NCBI GenBank assembly: GCA_002455255.1
Contig: DKKL01000007.1
Coordinates: 196,473-227,237, forward strand
DNA: 30,765 bases
Direction: 5' to 3'
Source of the DNA: Candidatus Tepidiaquacellales bacterium UBA6667
GTDB lineage: Bacteria > Bacteroidota > Ignavibacteria > Tepidaquicellales > Tepidaquicellaceae
Part shown: one piece after another, positions 24,144 to 30,546 of the stretch
Layout: every line of letters starts with the position of its first letter
How positions within the stretch are numbered: position 1 is the stretch's first letter
Program-made: the position numbers and the translations under genes
Notes under the pieces: generated by a model
Seen by the model: the letters and a program-made list of their open reading frames with translations, nothing else
The model's database searches: none
Told to the model about the DNA's origin: nothing

Positions 24144-25658
24144 TCAATAATTATCTATTTGTGCTCTTTGGAGTTTACCGGAGTAATCAATATAAACTGC
24201 TTTCCATTCTGTATAAAAATCATAAACAGTCCATCCGCCTTCTCTGTGACCATTACCTGTAGCTTTGACACCACCAAAAGGCATATGTGCTTCAGCACCG
24301 ATAGTAGCACCGTTCACATAAGTAATACCCGCTTCAATATCTCTCACGGCTTTGAAAGCATTATTCACATTTTTTGTAAAAATACTTGAAGACAAACCGT
24401 ATTGAGTACCGTTAAGGATAGCGATTGCATCGTCGAGGTCTTTGCATTGAAGCACAGAAAGAACCGGTCCGAAAATTTCTTCCTGAGCGATTCTCATATA
24501 TTGAGTTACATTTGTAAAAATAGTAGGTTTATAAAACCACCCTTTTGAAAGATCACCTTTGACAGCATAGTCGCCACCATAAACGAGAGTTGCCTTATCT
24601 TCTTCGATACCAATATTGACATATTTGTTTACATTTTCTCTTTGAGTTTCACTGACGCATGGTCCAATATCAACTCCTTCATTATTTCCATATCCAAGTT
24701 TAAGTTTATCAACCCGTTTAATAAGTTTATCAATAAATTTATCGTGAATTTTTTTATGAAGAATTAATCTTGAAGTAGCAGTACATCTTTGCCCCGTAGT
24801 TCCGAAAGCCCCCCAAAGAACAGCATCAAGAGCAAGCTCCATATCAGCATCATCCATAACTATCTGAGCATTTTTACCGCCGAGTTCAAGAGATACTCTT
24901 TTGAGGTCACCGCCGGCAACAGTATTAATTCGTTTGCCGACTTCGCTTGAACCGGTGAAAGAAATAAAATCTATTTCAGGATGAGAAGTCATAGCTTCGC
25001 CGACTATAGCACCGCTGCCGTGAACGAGATTAAGTACACCCGGAATATAATCTTTGCCGAGAACTTCTTTCATAGCTTCATCAATAATTTTTACGAGTGT
25101 CGTAGCAGTTTTCGGAGTAAGCTCCGCCGGTTTAAAAACGCAAGTATTACCGCAGACGAGAGCAGGAAAAAGTTTCCATGTTGGGATAGCCATTGGGAAA
25201 TTCCATGGAGTAATAAATCCGCCGACACCGATAGGGACACGGAAGCTGAGATTCATTTTATTAGGCATTTCGCTTGGAGCATTAAAACCGAAAAGTCTTC
25301 TGCCTTCGGAAGCTGCATAGTAAGCGGTATCAATACCTTCCTGAACATCACCTTTAGTTTCAGCGATAACTTTACCCATTTCGCGAGTCATTTCAAAAGC
25401 GATTTCATCTTTATGTTTAAGCATTTTATCCCCAACAACTTTAAGGACATCGCCTCTTCTGGGAGCGGGAATAAGTCTCCATTTTTTAAAAGCCGCACGA
25501 GCAGCAATGACAGCATCATCCACATCATCCACATTAGAGGAAGGGAAAGTACCAATGAGGTCATTATCCCAGTCAGCAGGATTTCTATTTTCGAAAGATT
25601 CATGAGAAGAAGAATCTCTCCATTCACCATTAATAAAGTTTTGATATTTTTTAGCCAT
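24144..25658 (-). CDS. NAD(P)+-dependent aldehyde dehydrogenase
   Basis: The 504-residue enzyme is complete: Asn153 in TPWNFPMAIPTWKLFPAL, FTGSSEVGKR, catalytic Glu258 in LELGGKN, nucleophile Cys292 in TTGQRCTATSRLI, EEIFGPVLSV and the C-terminal HMPFGGVKATGNGHREGG. The blocks resemble semialdehyde dehydrogenases of the alpha-ketoglutarate semialdehyde/aminoadipate semialdehyde group; the exact substrate is not deducible. It differs clearly from the ALDH8A1-like enzyme at 2660-4102. Codon use looks less A/T-biased than in neighbouring genes (many GCG/GCC and CGC codons on the coding strand), as in highly expressed genes. A perfect 13-base inverted repeat lies 25 bases upstream of its start, a likely regulatory site. 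Confidence 0.95.
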   Translation of the reverse strand: MAKKYQNFINGEWRDSSSHESFENRNPADWDNDLIGTFPSSNVDDVDDAVIAARAAFKKWRLIPAPRRGDVLKVVGDKMLKHKDEIAFEMTREMGKVIAETKGDVQEGIDTAYYAASEGRRLFGFNAPSEMPNKMNLSFRVPIGVGGFITPWNFPMAIPTWKLFPALVCGNTCVFKPAELTPKTATTLVKIIDEAMKEVLGKDYIPGVLNLVHGSGAIVGEAMTSHPEIDFISFTGSSEVGKRINTVAGGDLKRVSLELGGKNAQIVMDDADMELALDAVLWGAFGTTGQRCTATSRLILHKKIHDKFIDKLIKRVDKLKLGYGNNEGVDIGPCVSETQRENVNKYVNIGIEEDKATLVYGGDYAVKGDLSKGWFYKPTIFTNVTQYMRIAQEEIFGPVLSVLQCKDLDDAIAILNGTQYGLSSSIFTKNVNNAFKAVRDIEAGITYVNGATIGAEAHMPFGGVKATGNGHREGGWTVYDFYTEWKAVYIDYSGKLQRAQIDNY

Positions 25659-25682
25659 TAGGAAAGTAAGTAATTAGAGTTG

Positions 25683-25716
25683 AAAAATTGATTAAGCTGT
25701 AAATTAATCAATTTTT
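25683..25716. promoter_or_regulatory. Perfect 13-base inverted repeat upstream of the aldehyde dehydrogenase
   Basis: AAAAATTGATTAA (25683-25695) pairs with TTAATCAATTTTT (25704-25716) across an 8-base loop (gctgtaaa). It starts 25 bases before the aldehyde dehydrogenase ATG on the minus strand. It could be an operator or a 5'-UTR hairpin. It is not expected to be a terminator of an upstream gene, since a separate terminator lies at 25811. Confidence 0.5.
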
Positions 25717-25780
25717 ATGATAATTTCGGTTTAAATATGGGGTGTGGGGAAATTAACAGTTGCAAATAAAACTAAAACTA

Positions 25781-25794
25781 TTTATTCGAATAAA
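25781..25794. promoter_or_regulatory. 14-base perfect palindrome, possible operator
   Basis: TTTATTCGAATAAA is a perfect palindrome in the spacer between the aldehyde dehydrogenase start and the terminator of the next gene, about 120 bases upstream of the aldehyde dehydrogenase ATG. It may be a second site of the same control region. A/T-rich context lowers confidence. Confidence 0.3.
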
Positions 25795-25810
25795 ATTATA
25801 TTAATCATTA

Positions 25811-25841
25811 AAAAGCGGAAAGGAATATCCCTTCCGCTTTT
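25811..25841 (-). terminator. Intrinsic terminator of the T9SS-type gene remnant
   Basis: AAAAGCGGAA (25811-25820) pairs with TTCCGCTTTT (25832-25841), extended by two G-C pairs across one mismatch. On the minus strand a T-run follows the hairpin. It lies 24 bases past the stop codon of the broken secreted-protein gene. Confidence 0.85.
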
Positions 25842-25864
25842 ATTTATTTACATTAGAAAATATT

Positions 25865-26587
25865 TTACTTTATCAATAGCATTTTGTTAATTTTCGAGAA
25901 TTCATTTGTTGAGAGTTTGTAAAAATAAACTCCGGATGGTAAATTCACAGCATTAAAATTAACACTATGAACTCCGGCACTGATATTTTCATTATTAAGG
26001 AGTTTCATAATTTCCCTTCCATTTATATCATATATAACCAATGAAACATTTGCAGAATTTGTAATTTCAAAGCTTATATTAGTTTCCGGATTAAAAGGAT
26101 TTGGATAATTCATCAATTTTTTCAGTTCAAAATGATTTTGATTTATATTAGATTTATCCTCCGGAGCACAAGGGTCGTCATATCCGGAAATGGAATCTAA
26201 ATTTGATGGATCAGATTCGTTATTGGCACTGTCAATTGCAGTAACTCTGTATAAAAAAGTTTTATACTGATATTCACAAATTCCGCTTCCTCCGGTAAAA
26301 GTATATAGAATCATATTATCCATAAAACTTGGAGTATTTTAATTCCCTATGTGAATAAAATTTGGAGTACTGCCGGTAGAGAGGGCCCTGTAAATTTTAT
26401 ATTGAATATTATATCCTTGAACACTATCCCAAGTGAGAAAAGGATGAAAAGGATTTTCAGTCGTACCGAAATAATGAGCAGTAACAACTAAATTTTTTGG
26501 TTCTGAAGGACCACCACTGAATGAATTCGCTTGATTAAGAGTAATGAATATCACAGCGAGGACAATGAATAATTTAATTTTTATCAT
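25865..26587 (-). pseudogene. Secreted Fn3-like protein with Por/T9SS C-terminal sorting domain, interrupted by an in-frame TAA
   Basis: Two open stretches, 26587-26339 and 26323-25865, are in the same frame and separated only by one TAA (26341-26339) and five codons. Read through, they give one protein of about 240 residues. It has a signal peptide (MIKIKLFIVLAVIFITLNQ), then a single fibronectin type III-like domain (GPSEPKNLVVTAHYFG ..PFLTWDSVQGYNIQYKIYRA before the stop; YKTFLYRVTAIDSANNESDPS after it). It ends in a classic sorting domain (MNYPNPFNPETNISFEI, SLVIYDINGREIMKLL, LPSGVYFYKLST). Such proteins cross the outer membrane through the type IX system. The Fn3 domain is cut in mid-fold, so the TAA is a nonsense mutation, a sequence error, or recoding. 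A terminator follows. Confidence 0.82.
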
Positions 26588-26616
26588 TTTTTTTGTTTTA
26601 AGTTAATGAAATATAT

Positions 26617-26633
26617 TTTGCACCAAGTGCAAA
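26617..26633. promoter_or_regulatory. 7+3+7 inverted repeat upstream of the secreted-protein gene
   Basis: TTTGCAC-CAA-GTGCAAA is a perfect dyad 30 bases upstream of the start codon of the broken T9SS-type gene. It contains G/C positions, so it is less likely to be chance than purely A/T dyads. An operator or leader hairpin are both possible. The remainder of 26588-26759 shows no gene. Confidence 0.4.
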
Positions 26634-26759
26634 CTTATTGTCAGAGATAATTAAATTTATACATAAATGTGATTTATTTAAATTTTTAATTATTTAGTTT
26701 TAGTAATATATTATATTTATGTGGCTTTACATTTCACGACCTACTCTGAGTCCAAAATT

Positions 26760-27365
26760 TCATTTTCCGTTTTTATCTACTTTTTCAAATGAATTATAAT
26801 AATACCATTCGCCCTCAATATTTTTAAAAGTTCTGTTTTGATCTTCAAAATGTTTTTTACTTCTTAAATTTCTAAAATTAATTAAACGAGTTCGAGCTGA
26901 CATAAATATTTTAATATCTTCTGAAAATATAGTTTCTCTACCAATCACGTTTAGTTTTTTCTCAATAGCAAAGTCTGATAATTTAAGAACTAAATCAAAA
27001 TCAACATTTTTTTCATCACACCACTTTTTTAATCTTGAATTGATTCCTGTATAATCATTGAGACGATTGAATGGATAAATTATAGGAAAATTAAAATAAT
27101 CTTTATAAAGATTGATGGTTACAAAATAATATGGATGTTGACAAGAATAAAACCCCAATAAACTTGGATCTGCAATTTTAATGCTAATAAAATTACTGTC
27201 TTCTCTAATTTTATCAGCAAAATAATTTATTTCCTGTTTGTTCTCTTCATAAAATTTTAATGAATCCTCATATGACTTATCCTTGCAACCAAATTTTAGA
27301 TTAAAGATTAGGATAAATAAAAAAATAAATAATTTAAGTAAAATATTTTTCGTTTTTGTGCTCAA
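26760..27365 (-). CDS. Unrecognised putative lipoprotein next to the Rhs module
   Basis: The 201-residue protein has a basic N-terminus (MSTKTKNILLK) and a hydrophobic segment ending LKFGC, a possible lipobox with Cys27. The rest is charged and mainly helical, with aromatic patches (GFYSCQHPYYFVTINLYKDY, FNFPIIYPFNRLNDYTG, EGEWYYYNSFEKV). I recognise no family. Very A/T-rich composition, like the next gene and unlike the Rhs core, suggests it belongs to the same horizontally acquired module. It is separated from the overlapping lipoprotein by 133 bases, which hold an 8-base inverted repeat (CATCATAC 27399-27406 / GTATGATG 27421-27428) but no gene. It could be a second or orphan immunity protein; that is speculation. 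Confidence 0.6.
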   Translation of the reverse strand: MSTKTKNILLKLFIFLFILIFNLKFGCKDKSYEDSLKFYEENKQEINYFADKIREDSNFISIKIADPSLLGFYSCQHPYYFVTINLYKDYFNFPIIYPFNRLNDYTGINSRLKKWCDEKNVDFDLVLKLSDFAIEKKLNVIGRETIFSEDIKIFMSARTRLINFRNLRSKKHFEDQNRTFKNIEGEWYYYNSFEKVDKNGK

Positions 27366-27498
27366 TTTTCTAATATTAAATTACCATAATGTTCGCGGCA
27401 TCATACCTCTATCAAAGAAAGTATGATGATTAATTAAGTAAAAATACTCAGCTATATTTTATTTGAAAATCTCTAGTTTACTCATTCCAGAATTCAAA

Positions 27499-27942
27499 TC
27501 ATTTAATATAATATTTGTCAATAATATTGGGGGAAGTGTAAACATCAACTTCAAATTTTCCGTTGAACCAAATAGGTTTATAATCTTTTATATCATTTTC
27601 TATTCCAAAGCCACTTATTCTCGGATATCCATACCACATTGCAATATCAGGAGGAGCTTTTTGTATTTTGAATCTATAAATTATATAAGAATAAATTTTT
27701 TGAATATTCTCATTATAAATATCTAAAGATATATTGCTATCTTTTTCAGAAATTAAATAAATTTCCTGATTTGTCTTTAAATCAACTCCATAATAAAGAA
27801 TGTGTTTCAAAAAACTCCCAGTATCAATACTTGATATTTTAACTTCTACTATACTATCAAAGTGTGAATCAATTTTTGAAATTTCACTTGAACAAGAAAT
27901 GAAAAAATGAAACAACATTAACATGAAAATTGATTTCTTCAT
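27499..27942 (-). CDS. Lipoprotein overlapping the Rhs toxin tip, candidate immunity protein
   Basis: The 147-residue protein has an evident lipoprotein signal (MKKSIFMLMLFHFFISCSS, lipidated Cys17 in FISC). It is followed by a beta-rich domain (FDSIVEVKISSID, ILYYGVDLKTNQEIYLISE, IAMWYGYPRISGFGIEND, FNGKFEVDVYT). No known family is recognised. Its ATG overlaps the TGA of the Rhs gene (ATGA, 27939-27942), so it is translated directly after the toxin tip. In polymorphic toxin systems the gene directly after an Rhs tip normally encodes the cognate immunity protein, and a membrane-anchored periplasmic location would fit. The specific assignment is inference from position and size. Confidence 0.68.
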   Translation of the reverse strand: MKKSIFMLMLFHFFISCSSEISKIDSHFDSIVEVKISSIDTGSFLKHILYYGVDLKTNQEIYLISEKDSNISLDIYNENIQKIYSYIIYRFKIQKAPPDIAMWYGYPRISGFGIENDIKDYKPIWFNGKFEVDVYTSPNIIDKYYIK

Positions 27943-29453
27943 TTTTTTAAATTTAATTTATCAAAAAAATTTGAATTAGTACCATCTTCATGAAATATTA
28001 TTGTTTTTACAAAATTTTCAACAGTAGGTTTCTCACCTCTATTTATAACAATTGCTATTTGAGGTCTATAAATTCCAGGAAAAATAATGTCCTCAAGATT
28101 TTCAATATAATTATGAGCTTGATTATATCTTTCGTTAGTATATGGTCCAGGATTTGTTTTTGCTGAAATGTAAGATTCATCTATTTCATGCATTAAAGAA
28201 ATCTCAACGGAAGAACCTCCTGCATCTTCATATTTCTTCGCTAATTCTAAATTAAAATATTGTGTTGCATAAGTAATTCCATTTGCTACATAACTTCCGT
28301 CAAATAATCCAACATTAATTGTATTTATAGTTCCATCATCATTTTGTGTCGCATTATATTTTGTTGTTAATAAATTTACATGAATTTTTTCATTATTAAT
28401 TGCCTCAACTAATATTTTTTCTAACATATTTGAAGCTTTCCCTGTAACTGAAATCTTACCTGTTTTCTTGTTTCTCTCAAATGTTAAATTATCTGATAAT
28501 TTTTTTAAATATTCAAATGATTCTTCAGCATCTGATCCGTTTATAAATACATCCATTCCTAAATGATCTATCATAATAATCGGATTATTTACCCCATAAC
28601 AATACGGACTGAAACTAATATACTTTTCAACTAAAGGTTCGGTTTGTCCCCATCTGCCTATTCTTGAATCATAATACCTTGCTCCGAAATAATCATATCC
28701 GCTTTCTTCATCTCTCTCTTTCCCTGTATATTTATATTTCGATGCTTCACTGTTATACTCCCTTCCTTCCATTAAATATCCCCATCCGTCAAAGTCCTGT
28801 GCAGAATAAACCTGTGCTTCCTCATCAAGAACTACCCTCACACTGCCAAGATGATCTTTCAGGTAAAAATAATCATCACCACCCGAATCTAAATATCCTT
28901 CGTTTTCAAAACCGTAAATATTTATTCTTTCTAAACTCGAACTTTCATAAGTAGCTATCTCTTTTCCCGATACATCACGTAGGTAATATTCATCTGACTG
29001 TAATGTCCAACCCGTCGGGCTATCTTCATTGAAAACAGGATACTGTTCGGGACCTGAATATAAATAATTTTTCTTTCTGACTCTTAAACCCGCATCATCG
29101 TATTTAATTTCTGTCAAATATACATCATAACTTGGAGGATCAGAAGGTGTCGTAACAATTTTTCTGAACTCCGTCAAAAGATTTCTGTGGTCATACTTCA
29201 TTTCAAATATTCCATTGATAGAATCTGATGTCATATTTCCATTTAGGTCATATACATACTGATTTGTTGATGTTCCGGTCACATTTTTTAACTTGTTGGT
29301 ATAAGAATAATAGGAATAGCTGAAAGTATCAAGTATATTATTGTTAGAACCAAACCTTTTTAGCTTAGTTATATTTCCTTCCTTATCGTACCTCGTCAGT
29401 AAATTAAATGATTCATCATTTATGCAGAAACACTTTCCTAATACATTCCAGCT
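27939..29453 (-). pseudogene. 5'-truncated Rhs polymorphic toxin with variable C-terminal tip
   Basis: The open frame runs from the in-frame TGA at 29456-29454 to 27939. It contains YD/Rhs repeats (LLTRYDKEGNI, then YVYDLNGNMTSDSINGI). The Rhs core follows (YKYTGKERDEESGYDYFGAR, YYDSRIGRWGQTEP, YCYGVNNPIIMIDHLGMDVF), with the usual DPxG cleavage site altered to DHLG. The last ~200 residues are the toxin tip; it has HEIDE (residues 365-369 counted from the GTG at 29282) and a later His390, as in zinc peptidases. No ATG, GTG or TTG precedes the GTG at 29282. Rhs-like coding starts upstream of it, so the 5' end, including any export signal, is lost. Homology ends at about 29405-29450 against repeat DNA. 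The core is visibly less A/T-rich than the tip. Confidence 0.82.
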
Positions 29454-29459
29454 TCATCT

Positions 29460-29680
29460 GGACAGGCAGAGACGAGCGATTGCAAGCTTACTCAATATGA
29501 CTTGGGGGATAACAGCATTAACATTTAACACGGATTTTCACGGATTGGACGAATTGCTCGAAATTGATTTTATCTTTCCCTAAAATCCCCTCCCGACAAA
29601 TTGGGATTTCGTTAACTCAACATCCAAAGGGAGAACTTTCCGGGGATACTTCGGTCGCATGCTCCCTCAGTAAGACAAGG
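29460..29680. repeat. Decayed interspersed repeat block between the truncated rhs and hepT genes
   Basis: This stretch lacks an intact gene. It holds degraded copies of the repeat preserved at the right edge. 29460-29501 has GGACAGGCAG and GCAAGCTTACTCAATATGAC, matching GGACAGGCAG and GCAAGCTCCCTCAGAATGAC near 30630 and 30703. 29529-29548 is a tandem CACGGATTTT/CACGGATTGG, with a similar stretch at 30504-30530. 29591-29607 is a mutated TCCCGAC..GGGA palindrome. 29643-29680 (GGGATACTTCGGTCGCATGC onward) matches unit 30689-30725 with a few substitutions. Confidence 0.75.
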
Positions 29681-29773
29681 TGAAAGTTGGTATAGACAAC
29701 CAACGAACTCCCTGATTAGCCGAATTGAATCAAGAATATGTTCAATTCTCTCTTTAGGTGTTGGTTTATCCAT
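29612..29773 (-). pseudogene. HepT/DUF86 HEPN toxin gene, truncated by repeat DNA
   Basis: A 53-codon frame begins with ATG at 29773, overlapping the end of the XRE-MNT gene by 8 bases (ATGGATAA). Residues 1-27 (MDKPTPKERIEHILDSIRLI, then REFVGCL) match the N-terminal helix of HepT-like HEPN (DUF86) proteins. From about residue 34 (TEGACDRSIP) the frame reads into the interspersed repeat and then stops. The catalytic Rx4-6H motif, which lies near the C-terminus of HEPN toxins, is gone, so the toxin is dead. The MNT-then-HEPN order with overlapping frames is the standard mntA-hepT arrangement. Confidence 0.72.
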
Positions 29774-30356
29774 AAATTTTCATAAGTTCTTTAGATGCCG
29801 ATTTTAAAGCAAAGTTTTTTAAATAATCTTTTTCCACTATATCTACTTTTCTGTTGATCTTATGCTCTATTTTGTGAGCTATATCCAGCAGATCGAACAT
29901 AGAGTATTTTTTTTTGTTATTCATTTCTACCATAATATCTACATCACTATTTAGATTTTCTTCTTTTCTTACCACTGATCCAAACAACCATGCGGAAGAT
30001 ACTCTGCCGTCTTTTTTCAATTCAGACCTGATTGAATTTACAAAATCAGATTTAACTGAATCAGGTTTATTTTTATACATTATTTTTTCTTCTGCAACTT
30101 GCAAGGCTTTCAAAGCCATTTCTTCGTCTGCTAATTCATATACTAACTTGTCAGATAACCAATTGACGAGTAAATCATTTTCATTTATTTTAAAAAACTT
30201 GGCAAGTTTGATTACTTGTTCTCTGTTTGCTTTTCTCTGTCCTCTTTCTATTTTACTAAGTATTGCCTGATCAATATCCAGAAATGCCGATACTTTTCTA
30301 AGTGGGATTTTTTTATTTTCTCGTAATTTTTTTATAATTGAACCGAGAGAATTCAT
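29766..30356 (-). CDS. XRE-HTH + MNT nucleotidyltransferase fusion, antitoxin-type
   Basis: The 196-residue protein has an N-terminal XRE helix-turn-helix (residues 1-60: LGSIIKKLRENKKIPLRKVS, then DQAILSKIERGQR). A C-terminal minimal nucleotidyltransferase domain follows with intact GSVVRKEENLNSDVDIMVEM, i.e. GSx2Rx6SDxD with both metal-binding Asp. MNT antitoxins of the MntA/HepT type inactivate HEPN RNases by adding AMP to them. Here the fused HTH would also allow autoregulation. I chose ATG 30356, which starts exactly at the HTH. The upstream ATG (30416) would make the promoter and operator coding. The gene overlaps a HepT-like remnant by 8 bases. The toxin is broken, so this is now an orphan antitoxin or regulator. 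Confidence 0.87.
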   Translation of the reverse strand: MNSLGSIIKKLRENKKIPLRKVSAFLDIDQAILSKIERGQRKANREQVIKLAKFFKINENDLLVNWLSDKLVYELADEEMALKALQVAEEKIMYKNKPDSVKSDFVNSIRSELKKDGRVSSAWLFGSVVRKEENLNSDVDIMVEMNNKKKYSMFDLLDIAHKIEHKINRKVDIVEKDYLKNFALKSASKELMKIYG

Positions 30357-30370
30357 TTTGAATGATTTTG

Positions 30371-30391
30371 TTTTGACATTATTTGTCAAAA
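30371..30391 (-). promoter_or_regulatory. Operator-like perfect inverted repeat of the XRE-MNT gene
   Basis: TTTTGACA-TTATT-TGTCAAAA is an exact 8+5+8 dyad 15 bases upstream of the XRE-MNT start codon. It overlaps the downstream half of the proposed promoter, so a bound HTH protein would block transcription. This is the expected place for an autoregulated antitoxin. Confidence 0.72.
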
Positions 30392-30417
30392 TATGAAATT
30401 TTAAGATGAGTTTCAAA
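30387..30417 (-). promoter_or_regulatory. Bacteroidota-type promoter of the XRE-MNT gene
   Basis: On the minus strand TTTG (30417-30414) is followed by a 20-base spacer and TATTTTG (30393-30387), close to the Bacteroidota TTTG / TAnnTTTG consensus. The downstream box lies within the perfect inverted repeat. The predicted transcript would begin just before the ATG at 30356, which supports that start. Confidence 0.5.
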
Positions 30418-30461
30418 TTAGTAAATATGAGTAAAGCTAACTCAGTTTGATATGGGAGAAA

Positions 30462-30497
30462 CTCGCAGGAGTCCTCTGCGAGAGACTCCTGCGGGAG
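30462..30497. repeat. Palindromic repeat with G/C-rich stem
   Basis: CGCAGGAGTC (30464-30473) pairs with GACTCCTGCG (30484-30493) around a 10-base loop that itself contains TGCGAG complementary to the outer CTCGCA. The DNA is much richer in G/C than its surroundings, so it stands out as a mobile or structured repeat. It begins about 100 bases upstream of the XRE-MNT start. No gene is seen in 30357-30765. Confidence 0.6.
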
Positions 30498-30546
30498 AAG
30501 GGTGGATTATCACGAATTTACACTGATTGGTTATTGTAACTTTCAT

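Noticed and set aside
24981..25661. 226-codon plus-strand frame
   Set aside because: It is antisense to the complete aldehyde dehydrogenase, whose every family motif is present; long antisense frames arise from its less A/T-rich codon use.
27399..27428. CATCATAC/GTATGATG inverted repeat as a terminator of the 147-residue lipoprotein gene
   Set aside because: The 14-base loop and lack of a following T-run on the minus strand do not fit an intrinsic terminator; recorded only as a weak dyad.
29341..29583. 80-codon plus-strand frame
   Set aside because: It is antisense to the Rhs coding sequence for its first part and then runs through the decayed repeat block; no start signal or domain is seen.
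30357..30416. N-terminal extension of the XRE-MNT protein from ATG 30416
   Set aside because: The 20 extra codons would cover the promoter and perfect operator dyad; the HTH domain begins right at ATG 30356.
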